Translations under genes and position numbers: made by a program
Notes under the pieces: model-generated
What the model was told of the DNA's origin: nothing
The model's input: the letters and a program-made list of their open reading frames with translations, nothing else
Database searches by the model: none
Part shown: positions 37,225-47,400 of the stretch, one piece after another
How positions within the stretch are numbered: the stretch's first letter is position 1
Layout of the letters: each line of letters opens with the position of its first letter
Assembly (NCBI RefSeq): GCF_000755165.1
Contig: NC_025878.1
Location: 62,001-126,000, forward strand
Length of the DNA stretch: 64,000 bases
Reading direction: 5' to 3'
Source: Leishmania panamensis
Taxonomy: Eukaryota; Euglenozoa; Kinetoplastea; Trypanosomatida; Trypanosomatidae

Positions 37225-40206
37225 TCAAAAAATGTGCATGCGCTTGAGCGAGGCGAGTCGCAGCGCAGGGTGACTCATGGCGTTCAGCGTCTCCAGCAGA
37301 GACTGAGCACTAACTAAGGAAGGCGCTCCGACATCACGCACCTCCGTGTCATCGCTCATCGCGCAGATATCGTTCTCACTAAAGGCAGTCACCGAAGACA
37401 GAAGCTTACACGAGGTCTGCAAGGGTGTCCCTCCACGTCCGCCGCTGCCGCTCCTGCTCCGCCGGCTTTTCAGAATGGCTACCGCTAGCAGCAGCTCCAG
37501 CCCTAAGGCATACCCATACGCGGGCATGTCCGGTGCGGAATACGTCGTGAGAAGGCCGTGAATGTCACTGCCAAAACTCCCCTGCAACTCGGAGCAGACG
37601 CCCGCAAATGAGATGGCGACTTGCTGGTGCTCGCGGCGCTCCTGCATATTCACCGCGCTCTGTTTTTTGGACCGCTGCAGCGCCGCCATGATCTCCGCCT
37701 CGGTCATGTCGGGCGGGTACTCGCGCTGGAGCACGAACAGGCTCACAGTCGTGAAAAGAAATTCTTGTAGTGGCGCCTCTGCGTTCTTCAGGCACGTTGC
37801 TGCAGCCCTCCTGTACTGCGCAATGCTCTCGCTGGGCAGCACACCAGAGCGCTGCGTCTCGTACGGGATGAAGACCTTTGCCTGACTCGCCTCAAGATAG
37901 CGCTCCACGGTGACGCGCGTCGCCACAGCACCGCCAGCGCCGTCCGTGCTCAGCTGGTCTGCGGTATAGCGCAGTGACTGCTCCACCAGCATCGTGAGCG
38001 ATACCGCAGCCTTCACATCCGTGACGGCGTCCCCATGAGCCTGCAGGAGCTCCTCCATCGTTGGCGGCTCGGCCGCCCTCACATCGGCATGACCCAGTGG
38101 TGGGAAAACGTGGAAGAGCCAGCTGCGGCGGTGCAGCTCGCGGTACCGCAGCACTGCCGCAAAGAGCAGCCGGTACCACTCCGCCGTCTCATCAATGTAG
38201 CCGCCCGGCACGAGCAGGCCATAGTGCTGGATGAACTCCGCGAGGGAGATGCCCACCTTGGCTTCGATGTAAACGCGGAACAGCGGCGTTAGCTGCTCCC
38301 ACAGCTGACGCGCTCTGGAGTGGAGCTGCGCCTCGAAGGTGACTCGACCTGTCTGTGGCGGCCACGTCAGCAGCAGGCGGCGCACCACTCGCCCCATACG
38401 CTGATCTAATGCAATCAAATCGTCCCAGTTCTCGACAAACTCGATAGCGCCGGCCTGTGCGGAGAGAAGGACGTTGTCGGGTGAGGTGCAGTCGAGCTGG
38501 AACGCTAGCCGCCGCGGGTTCACAGAAAGCAAGTCTACTACGCCGTGATCAGCCACCGTCTTATTGCTCGTGGTCGACGCTGCGGCAGCAGCAGCAGTGC
38601 GGTAGTGTGTCGTGGCCCCCACCGCATACCAGTCCAGCAAATGAAAGCGCATCATCCGCTGCGTCTGCGGAAAGAGGTTGAGCATGAAGTGGCTGCAGCG
38701 GCGAAGCTGGGTGACTACGTCCTCCTCGTCCTCTGACAGCATGGCACCGAGTCTCAGTGCCTCCAAGAGGTGCTCCAGCTTTGGAACCAGCTCCACGCAC
38801 TGGCAGCGGAAGGAGATCCAGTCACGAAGACATGCATCCCACTGCTCCGAGATGGCACCGCCACAACCACCGCCCTGGCCCTGCGCAAGGTACTTGCGCA
38901 GGATCACTGAGTACGAGAACTCCTCAATAGAGCTGAGGTGCACCCGGTACAGTCCCTCCCTGGTGATGGTAGAGTCGGCAAAGTCCCCCATGGATTCACC
39001 GGGCTCACTAACACAGTCAAAGAGGTTAGTGCTTGGCACGTGACTAATGAGAGATGGCAGGGACGCCGACGATGACGCACACAACGTGTTCCAGTCGATG
39101 GCGACAGTGCCACTTGTGAGAGGCACGAGACGCTCTCCTTGTTGGTCGGGTTGGACAACGCCCTGAATCCTACCCCTTTGCCCTTCGTTGTCTACCACTA
39201 CAGTGCATGGCTCTTGTATGATGGCAAAGTCAAGCGTCTCCTCGCTGGGCGTCGTGGTTGTGTTTGACCAAGCCGTCGACATGTTCTGGTACGCCTCCGT
39301 ACTTCCAATGACGGTTGCATCGTTCGGGGTGGGTGTAGAGTTGGTGTACCCCGCGGCCACACCTTCAGTTGCTGGAGCGACGGGAGCGCCGTGCTTGTCG
39401 ACGTCGAACTCCTCCATCATCTCCATCTCCTTGATGGACTTGCCCTCGCTGAGGGCTCTGATGCAGCGGTCAAAGTAGCACTCGATAGTCGTCGCAAAGC
39501 GCTCGTAGTTGGGCGAGTGGTCGCAGTCATTGTTCCCGCCCATCTCCACCGGCAGCACCTCCGGGTCGATGAGCTTCAGCAACTCGCCCTTATTGATGTC
39601 ACTCGCGGAGAAGAGAAAGATGCACTCGCTGATTGTTCGGGGCAGCTGCCGTAGCAGCGGCCTTATCACATAAGTTAGCGCACTACTCATATTACAGACG
39701 AAGATTCGGGCAACAACGCCAGGAAAGAATTTGCTGATGCGCAGCGCCATTTCCTTCTGGAAGATCAGATCCGTGTTGCGCAGCACCGAGGCGTTTTTCT
39801 GATTGATGAGCCACGTAACCATTGCCGTCGGGTTCTTTCGGTCGCAGCGCACAGCCCAGCTGAGGAACATATCCAAGTTTGCCTGCCGCTCAGGCCGCTG
39901 TGCCGCCGTGGGGCGGTCGCGCGCTGTATTGAAGTAGAGCACCGGATGACCCTCCTTATCTCGCCCTATGTACTGCACAATACCCGCCCGCATCGATTTG
40001 CGCAGACTGTCCGTCATGGTGTACTTCGCAAACACTGTCCGCTCCATGTCATCGCGTCGTCGGAGCTTTGCAACCGTCTCCGCAATGTCAAACTTCTTGT
40101 TGGCAAGGAAGAGGTAAAGCCACCCGTCAAGGTAGTCGTGGTGAACCCCCATGGCCCGCTTTACCTCTCGTAGTGCTGCCACATGCTCGCAAGGGCATTG
40201 AAACAT
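37225..40206 (-). CDS. CRAL-TRIO/Sec14-like protein with long soluble C-terminal region
   Basis: 993 residues from the ATG at 40206 (MFQCPCEHVAALREVKRAMG); the frame upstream has no ATG. The N-terminal 235 residues are homologous to those of the two large genes at 13914-22145: YLDGWLYLFLANKKFDIAETVAKLRRR, KFFPGVVARIFVC and LPVEMGG near 218-224. Beyond about residue 240 the relationship ends. The remaining 750 residues have no clear run of membrane segments and are mostly polar and probably helical (for example MVRF-free stretches such as RRCSHFMLNLFPQTQRMMRF). I recognise no domain there. A cytosolic lipid-binding or lipid-transfer role is inferred from the N-terminal fold only. Confidence 0.85.
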   Translation of the reverse strand: MFQCPCEHVAALREVKRAMGVHHDYLDGWLYLFLANKKFDIAETVAKLRRRDDMERTVFAKYTMTDSLRKSMRAGIVQYIGRDKEGHPVLYFNTARDRPTAAQRPERQANLDMFLSWAVRCDRKNPTAMVTWLINQKNASVLRNTDLIFQKEMALRISKFFPGVVARIFVCNMSSALTYVIRPLLRQLPRTISECIFLFSASDINKGELLKLIDPEVLPVEMGGNNDCDHSPNYERFATTIECYFDRCIRALSEGKSIKEMEMMEEFDVDKHGAPVAPATEGVAAGYTNSTPTPNDATVIGSTEAYQNMSTAWSNTTTTPSEETLDFAIIQEPCTVVVDNEGQRGRIQGVVQPDQQGERLVPLTSGTVAIDWNTLCASSSASLPSLISHVPSTNLFDCVSEPGESMGDFADSTITREGLYRVHLSSIEEFSYSVILRKYLAQGQGGGCGGAISEQWDACLRDWISFRCQCVELVPKLEHLLEALRLGAMLSEDEEDVVTQLRRCSHFMLNLFPQTQRMMRFHLLDWYAVGATTHYRTAAAAAASTTSNKTVADHGVVDLLSVNPRRLAFQLDCTSPDNVLLSAQAGAIEFVENWDDLIALDQRMGRVVRRLLLTWPPQTGRVTFEAQLHSRARQLWEQLTPLFRVYIEAKVGISLAEFIQHYGLLVPGGYIDETAEWYRLLFAAVLRYRELHRRSWLFHVFPPLGHADVRAAEPPTMEELLQAHGDAVTDVKAAVSLTMLVEQSLRYTADQLSTDGAGGAVATRVTVERYLEASQAKVFIPYETQRSGVLPSESIAQYRRAAATCLKNAEAPLQEFLFTTVSLFVLQREYPPDMTEAEIMAALQRSKKQSAVNMQERREHQQVAISFAGVCSELQGSFGSDIHGLLTTYSAPDMPAYGYALGLELLLAVAILKSRRSRSGSGGRGGTPLQTSCKLLSSVTAFSENDICAMSDDTEVRDVGAPSLVSAQSLLETLNAMSHPALRLASLKRMHIF

Positions 40207-41855
40207 CGCGCGCACGAAGTTTCTGAGAAAAGGAACGATGTTAATCACACGTCAAAAAGGAGAAATGGGGTTGCCGACACGACGCCGACGGAGATGCGCT
40301 GCCCCTTCCTTTGCCCCCACTATGTGCTTGCGTTGCCCCTCAAATGTACTTCAGTGCGCGGGGGCAGTCTGTCAGCTGCGCAGGGGAGTGTGCGTCAGCT
40401 CCAGGAAGGTAGGCCAGCCCGCCAACCTGGCGCGCGCACACAAACGGGCAACACTTGAAACGAGCGAAAAGACGGGGCAGGCAAAACACCCCCAAAGCGA
40501 GCAACGCGCGAATTCCTCTTCGTTGCCCGATTTTGTTTTTTTGTGGCGGTGGACAGCCGACCACACCACCTCCAGGGGGGTGTGATGCGATTCACCCATG
40601 AAACGAAAATGAACGATGCGCACAAGAGAGCTCAGCAGTGCAGAGAACGGTGAGGTGCTATCGCCGCTTGTTTGCTCTACTCTCTCTCTCGCTCTCTCTC
40701 GGTATATCACACGGCGTCACCTTCCCCCCTCCCCACGTGGGCGATTTTGTGCCTCGTCGCGCTCTACGTTTTGAGCAGTGACCTCAGTGAATGACGGGAC
40801 GCAGGAGGACTTGCGGAGGTCTAAGCAAAAAAAAAAAAGTGAGTTGGCCGCGTCGCTCAGAGATGTTGGGTGTATGTCGCTCCTTCCCCACGGGGAGAAT
40901 GGGGGGAAAGGCGAAAAGCAAAAGACGAAGCAGCAGAAGTGAAGCAGTGAAGCAGGTCGATCAGCAAAGCGACAGTGCAGTGCTGTAGGGATCAACCACT
41001 CTCTTTCTCGTCGTTTTTGCCGCTGCTGTGCTGCCTTGAACAACGACGGGGGGGGCGAGGGAATATGTGCGTGCGGTGATGCTCTCGATGCCAAAACAAA
41101 CTGTGTGCGCTCCTTTTCCTTTGAGCTTATCTTCCCACATCGACACAGTGAGTAGAAAAGCCTCTCTCGCTCTGTGTGTGCCTGTGTGGAAGGGGAAGGG
41201 GGGTTGCCAGTGCAGTGCGAGTCGCTACAGCGATGAAGAGGCACCGTACGATGACCGCTCAGTCATTCAGTAGCACAGCAGTGACAGTGCCCCTTCGCGG
41301 AATCCGCTGCTGTCCCTGGCTGCACAACCCTCCAAGGAAAAAGTGGGTCACCACCGCACGCTGTGTCGGTCCACCTCAAGGAGAGCAACCACAGCAGAGA
41401 AGCAAAAGAGACGAAGGTGGGGCACCTGCTCGGAGCAGAGGCCGGAGATGAGAGAGAGAGAGGAAATGACAGCGAGGTGGAAAGGAAAGCTGTGCTACAC
41501 CCATGCCTGTGCAGTGGTGAGGCACACACACAATAAGTGCGTACTCCGCATGTGAAAACCTGTGCGCCCCCCCCCCCAACAAAAAAAAAATTCAATGCGT
41601 GCGCGCTCGCCACGCCAACGTGCAAGAGAGTGCCAATCCGCGCTACAGAAAGCAACACGCCGTATTCGGAGAGCAAGAGAGAACGGCACAGCGTGGAGAA
41701 GCAGGGGTGGGGGAGGGGGGAGGGTCTTTCTTTACCGTTGACGATCCAGTGATTTCGGGTAAAGGGCAGCGAGGAGAAAGCGGGAATGAGCAGTGCATGT
41801 GAGGGACGTCCTCCCCTAGCCCAGTAGCGCTTGCCTCGCATCCAACGGCGCTCAC
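40207..41855. other. Intergenic spacer
   Basis: No gene supported. Simple tracts include an 11-base C run at 41567-41577 next to an A-rich run, and CT-rich sequence near 40676-40700. It presumably holds the UTRs of the flanking genes. Confidence 0.55.
41567..41592. repeat. Poly-C followed by poly-A tract
   Basis: Eleven C residues, then AAC and a run of ten A residues. On the minus strand this reads as a T run followed by a G run, downstream of the start of the flanking spacer. Confidence 0.75.
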
Positions 41856-43892
41856 TTAGAGTAGCGCAGCGACGTCCTCGGCAGAGAACTCAACCCCCGC
41901 TGCCGACAACCGACTTGCGACAGGGCGTGATGTCTCCCCTCTGTCGCTGGCGCCCGTCACAGCGGCCTTCGCAGATGCGGCGGCAGTCGACGTCCGCTTA
42001 ATCGCACGGACAAGAACGTAGCGCACGAATGGGGGGACGAGGAAGGGGTGTCTGTTGCACGCGCAGGCAAGCAGATCGAGGCCCTCTTCGATCCCCGAAC
42101 CGCCACTGCCCCGCCGATGCACCTCTTCCACCGCCCGTGCAAACGACTTCGGGGCCACGCCAAACGGCTCATACAGCCCCTCAAAGGAGGTAAGAAGCCC
42201 CAAGAGCGCGTCTGCCTGGCCCTCTACCTCCAGCAATCGAATGTAGGCCGTCAGTGTGCTGCTAGTATGCAGAATCATCTTACCGGATGCGTGAACGCGC
42301 TGGAGGCGCTTCCAGAGTGCACGGGCCTCGACGCAGCTCTCTGCCGTCCCCTCCTGCAACAGCGCTGTCATGACCGCTGCCGTGGTGGCGGGTGTCTCTT
42401 TTACCCTGTAGACATGCAAATTCCTCTCGTACACCTCTTTGGCGTGGCTGCCTGGACTGCACGCGAGGTATGCGTTCCACAGGTGCGTGCTGGAGAGAAG
42501 CGAATCGGCGTGCCGCGTGTCGGCCTTGTCAGTGATGCGGTCTGTCGCACTTTGGATCTCCGCCAAGGAGGCGCCACAGCGGTGCATCGCCCGAAGATAC
42601 TCACCCCACGCTAAGGCAGGCATGTACGCTGGCCCGGAATTGCAGGCAGCGGCAGCGTACGACGGAGTGGGACGAAATCGATGCACGCAGAAGCGCTCCG
42701 CCAGCGATCTCACTTGCGCCGCTTCGTTTCGGAAAAACCGCTCGTCCGTGAGTCTGTGGATTCCCATCAACGACAGCAGCGGTGCCGATACGATAGGATC
42801 CCAGCGAGGCGAGGATGCAGCAGCAGCGCCGCTGCTCCTCTTGCCCTGGCCGTCAAGAGGTGTGCCTGTTACTGTGAAAGAGCCGGTCGCACAACCGTTG
42901 TCTTCTTCAAATGGCCTGTGCAGTGCCACGGCGACCTTCTCCAGCTCGGCCAAGGACGGCGCAGTGAAGGAGGGCCGAAATGAGCTGCAGCGCGCAGTCT
43001 CCAGGAACAGCGCGATGATGTGCGAGCGGTCTTCGCCCACGGCCTTCACCGCATCAGACGAGCTCGCACCGCAAGGTGCGACATGTGCTGGCCACTTCTG
43101 CACCAGTGACACCACAAGGGCGGAGGCGGTGTGCCAGCCACAGAAGGCGCTGATACAGAGAACTGCGTAGAGCGCCACGGCTCGCTGTAGCTCACGTGAG
43201 TACTGGAGTGCATGCAGAGCCTCCCAGAGTTGCGACTCTAGTCGATTACAGTTCTCTGGGTCTTCATTTTGCTGGAAGCGCACCGACTTCAAGTACACGA
43301 TTAAGCCCTGAGCTGGCGCCGGCAGCCGTGGGGGCAGCATCCGCTCAATCACCTCCGGCGAGAGGGACGGTGGTGTGCGGGCCTCGCGAATCACGCAGTG
43401 CCGCATTACATCAGCTGAACGCAGACGCCGCTGCAGACGCGTGTCTCCGCCACTCGTGCTGCGCCACGCACCAAACTCAATCCGAGGGAAGTGCGAGAGA
43501 AAGCCGACGCCCGGACCAGCGAGGTTGGACGCATCCACTGGCTCTGTCCCTGAGCGGGCTAACTTTTTAGAGGAATCACGAGTAGCATAGCGCGCGTCCA
43601 GCTCCTGCGCCAGGCTGGTCAGTTCGTGGGAGGCAGTGAGTGCCGTAGCAGCTTTCTCCTCGATGTGCTTGTTAGTGAGAGAATTGAATACGACGTGCTG
43701 GTGCACCAGCACGGCGCTATGCGCCTCGAGAAAAGCGCTGATGTACTGCTCCTTGTGATAGGGGCTTGTTGTAGCCTTTTTCTCCCGCAGGCGCCGTGTC
43801 TCAACGCGCGCTACTCGTTGAGCCGTCGCGCGCAACTCGGTGGATGGCGCATCAAGCACAGACCCAGCGCAGAGACGACACGTGGATCGCAT
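41856..43892 (-). CDS. Conserved-looking protein with helical-repeat character, probably mitochondrial
   Basis: 678 residues from the ATG at 43892. The frame is open a little further upstream but only through a non-ATG codon, and the predicted splice site at 43923 leaves this ATG as the first. The N-terminus (MRSTCRLCAGSVLDAP) is basic and lacks acidic residues over its first part, compatible with a mitochondrial presequence. The C-terminal half is made of helix pairs reminiscent of PPR/TPR proteins (for example SSTHLWNAYLACSPGSHAKEV, TPATTAAVMTALLQEGTAES and SSTLTAYIRLLEVEGQADAL). Trypanosomatid mitochondria have many such proteins in ribosomes and RNA processing. The helical-repeat reading is my own impression from the pattern, without a profile match, so the functional label is tentative; coding status is secure. 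Confidence 0.7.
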   Translation of the reverse strand: MRSTCRLCAGSVLDAPSTELRATAQRVARVETRRLREKKATTSPYHKEQYISAFLEAHSAVLVHQHVVFNSLTNKHIEEKAATALTASHELTSLAQELDARYATRDSSKKLARSGTEPVDASNLAGPGVGFLSHFPRIEFGAWRSTSGGDTRLQRRLRSADVMRHCVIREARTPPSLSPEVIERMLPPRLPAPAQGLIVYLKSVRFQQNEDPENCNRLESQLWEALHALQYSRELQRAVALYAVLCISAFCGWHTASALVVSLVQKWPAHVAPCGASSSDAVKAVGEDRSHIIALFLETARCSSFRPSFTAPSLAELEKVAVALHRPFEEDNGCATGSFTVTGTPLDGQGKRSSGAAAASSPRWDPIVSAPLLSLMGIHRLTDERFFRNEAAQVRSLAERFCVHRFRPTPSYAAAACNSGPAYMPALAWGEYLRAMHRCGASLAEIQSATDRITDKADTRHADSLLSSTHLWNAYLACSPGSHAKEVYERNLHVYRVKETPATTAAVMTALLQEGTAESCVEARALWKRLQRVHASGKMILHTSSTLTAYIRLLEVEGQADALLGLLTSFEGLYEPFGVAPKSFARAVEEVHRRGSGGSGIEEGLDLLACACNRHPFLVPPFVRYVLVRAIKRTSTAAASAKAAVTGASDRGETSRPVASRLSAAGVEFSAEDVAALL

Positions 43893-44481
43893 GAGCGGAG
43901 AACAGCGGACTTTCGCGTGGCGCTTGTACCGCCCGCAGAGATGCACGTGCGCGACGAAGATGAAAAGAGAGTGCGCAGAAGAGAAGAAAAGAGAAGAGAG
44001 TCAGAACGGAAGAGAAGACTCACCTGATCGACTCGCCTGGGGCTCAGACGCCATGAATCATTTCATCGCCTAAGTCTCCGAGCGTGTTCTCAACTATTCG
44101 GTGGCCGTGCCAGTGTGCGTGGGTGTAAACGGACAGCGTTAGTGCGTGTCACCCCCGCGTACTTCACAGCCCTCATCGCATAATTTCAGTTAAGCGACTC
44201 TGAAAGGGGGAGGGGCGAAAGAAAACACAACAGCAGCGGGTCGCTAAAGAGCGCTTATAGATAAGAACACGGGAAGAAGAGACACGAGGCGACGACGACA
44301 ACGACGAGCCGACAGCAAATTCGAAAAAAGGGGGGCAGTCAGTGAGATTGGGGTGCATTCATCTGATGCGCATACGTCTCTCCCCCACTCCCCCCTCACC
44401 TGCACACGCATGCATGAGGGGCCACTTTCTCCATGGGGTCATTGGCCCACGCGTCGCCTTGCATTACTCGTCGCCTGCTGA
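43893..44481. other. Intergenic spacer
   Basis: Apart from the acceptor region at 43923-44018 I see no defined feature. Confidence 0.5.
43923..44018 (-). promoter_or_regulatory. Predicted spliced-leader acceptor region
   Basis: A strong minus-strand pyrimidine tract (about 44018-43958) is followed by the first AG at 43924-43923, leaving a 30-base 5' UTR before the ATG at 43892. This is the clearest trans-splice signal in the window and decides the start of that gene. Confidence 0.6.
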
Positions 44482-47400
44482 CTACAGTCCCAGTGCTTCT
44501 CGCAGCTCCTCCAGCTCTCGCTGATGAGACGCCGTGAGCTCAGTATGGCGCTTTAGTTCGGCAATGTTGATGCGCAGGCGACTAAGTCGGCGGCGACGAC
44601 ACGTGTGTTCAGGGGACTCGGAGGTGCTCCACATGAAGCCACTATCGCCTCGCAGCTCTTCCTCTCTCGATGGCCAGCGCGTGGCGTAGGCCCACGGCCC
44701 CACCTCCCAGTCCTTCAGATCTTTCATGAGGCTCTTAACGCGGTTCACAGAGCACCGCGCAAGACCGTAGTCTTTGGCCCACATCTTCGTCTCCGAGGCA
44801 TCGGCCCACCGCCACTCCGACGCTGCGGCCGCCGCGAGGTTCCCTAGGGCAGTGCGGTTGAGCTGCTGAAGATCCACAACATGTCCATCTTGTGCATCAT
44901 CGTAGGGGAAGGTGGCGTGCAGCCGCCATTCTGCGTCCTTGGCAGTTGACCGCTCTTCGTTCTGGAAGACCGTCACCACATCGTAGGGGTGGAGGCTCGC
45001 CAAGTCCCTGGCCTGCTGCAGGCGTAGGTCCTCCAGCTCCAGCCAGCACTTATCTCGCTCCTGCACATCCAGCACGTGCTGCGGCACTTGGAGGGTTGAA
45101 AAGTATGAGCTGAAGTCGAAGCCATTTCCGCAGCTGGACGTGGCGGCTCGCTTCTGCAGGACAGCCTTGTACTGCGAGAGGAAGCCCACTGAGTGAACGC
45201 CGTCCTCCACCTCTGCTGGTCGGTAGAGCATCAGGCGTGGCCTGGCTTCCCGGCGACTGCGCTTCGACACAACAGGCGAGACGGAACCGCTCTCGCCTCT
45301 TGGTGAGAAAAAAACTCCGTGCCCGTCCCGCTCGTCAGCGGCCTCACGCTGACGCAGATCGTCCTGCTCCACCGAGAAGCGGATGTAGAGGTCATTGTGT
45401 TCATCCTTCCACGCGTAGAGCAGCGCATTGCGTTTCAGCGGCTCTTCCACCTCGGTAATATGGCACAGCGCATACCACCACCGTGACCCGGTCGAGACAG
45501 ACTCGTGTCGTGCGCGGTGAGCCTCGTCCTCCGTGGAACCGGTCTCGGAGGCGCAACTGCCGCTCCGCTCCTCAGATTCTTTCTTCAACATGGCTATCTG
45601 CGCAGAGATGTAGGACACCTGCACCTCAGCGCCATCCTCGATAGTGACAGTGTGTGCAGCAGCCGTAGAGCTTGTACGTGTGCCGCTGCGTGAGTGTTGG
45701 GACGCCCGCGTGCGGCAGTGGCGTGAGCTGCCTGCTTTGCTGCTCTTTCGCGAGGAGTCGTGGTAGCGGTGGCAGTGCCGACTGCCGCTGTGCTGACCAA
45801 CAGCATAGGCAGCCAGAGACACGGGACAAGGAGGTGGCGGCGCGATGTCGCCGCTACTGCCTTGCTGCACAGGAGGCGCCAACAGTTCGATATTAGGAGC
45901 TGTCGCTTCGCTCTTCACACTAGACACTGTCTCCTTGAGTGGCACCCTCACGACGGTCGGCGGCGCTGGCTCGTCAGAGTCGCCCGTCAGCTGAAACAGA
46001 GCAGCCATCAAAGGGCGTGTTAAACTGAAGAAGCGGTACGACTCGTTGCTGCTGGCTGCGACAGTAGTGGACAATGACCCCGCAGCGGCACCTGATGATG
46101 GCGCCGCTGCGCGGTTATCTGCCACTGATGACTGTGCCTCCGTCGACTGTGGTTTATACAGTGGTGAGGCTTTGGTAGTCGCACAGCCGGCACCTTCAAA
46201 GTAAGAAAAATACGAAGATGTGGACGGAGTCCAGCGCTGCACTGAGGACGACCAGTCCTGCGAAGCGGCCGCGAGTGCTTTCCGCGTGGCACCTCTTAAA
46301 TACTGAGCCACGCCGCCTGCCTGCGCCTCCTCCTGGGTGGCGTGATGAGTTTGAGCAGCGGAAGACGAGGACGGAGTACCATCGACTTCATTCGTAGCGG
46401 CAAGAGGTTCCGCAGCAACATCGCTCACCTTGCAGTCGTCCGCGTCGTGCTGCGGGGCGTCGGTCAGGGTACCCACGCGCTCCGCAAATGGCAGCGGTAC
46501 GCTCAGCAACACCTCATGGTCTGCCATGAAGAGCAGCAGGCGATTCGCCGCCCAGTCGGGCAATACAGACAGCACACCTGTCGGGGTGGAAGATGTGCTC
46601 TCACGCTTGCGGCTGTTGTAGGGCCGCTGGGGGGCGTACAACTCCATCAGCACCGTGTATGGAAAAGTCACGGCGTGATGGTCAGCTGAGACGTTGTTGT
46701 TGTTATACGCGGCCGTACTCTCCTCAGCCGGCGCCTCAGCAGCATTTGTGGCTGCAGGGGCCGTTGAGCCGCTCTCTGCCACCGCTGACGACGAGGACCG
46801 CGAAGGAGGAGAGCGGATGTCATCCAGCCAGGCCTCCAGGTCCGTATCTTTAAAGGACTCCACCGCCAGCTCTTTCTCCATTGCAACACGCCACGGATCA
46901 CCGACGTGAGGCGCGGCAACCAGCGCAGCCGCCCCTAGTGCTTTGCGAGCCACGGGCATCGGTGCACTGCCAAGCAACAGCACTGTGCCACTGTTCGTCA
47001 CGGCAGCGGTGCAGGACCACGACCTCTCTTCCTCGCTCTCTGCGCCTTCCTCGACCACGAGTCGGTGGCGGCCGAGGGGAACCCAGTGAAGAAAAAACTC
47101 CGAGACGGCAAGGCGACAGCCGGGGCGGGGGACGTCGCTGTTGGCGGCATACACTCGGCGCGTCTCGATAAGATCTCCGGTGCACCCACACAAGCTCCAC
47201 AGCTCCAGCGCGGGTCTCGCCAGTATGACTGTCATGGGTATGCCTACCTGATACGGAGGCGCGTAGATGGCGATGCCAGCATCGCACACACGTGTCGGAG
47301 CTACCTCCTGTACGAGGCTCACCTCCTCCAGCACAAAGGCGCGGCGAGGACCCCAAAGAACCCGCAGCAGAACAGTGTTGAGCTCGGCCGCCCCGTCGCC

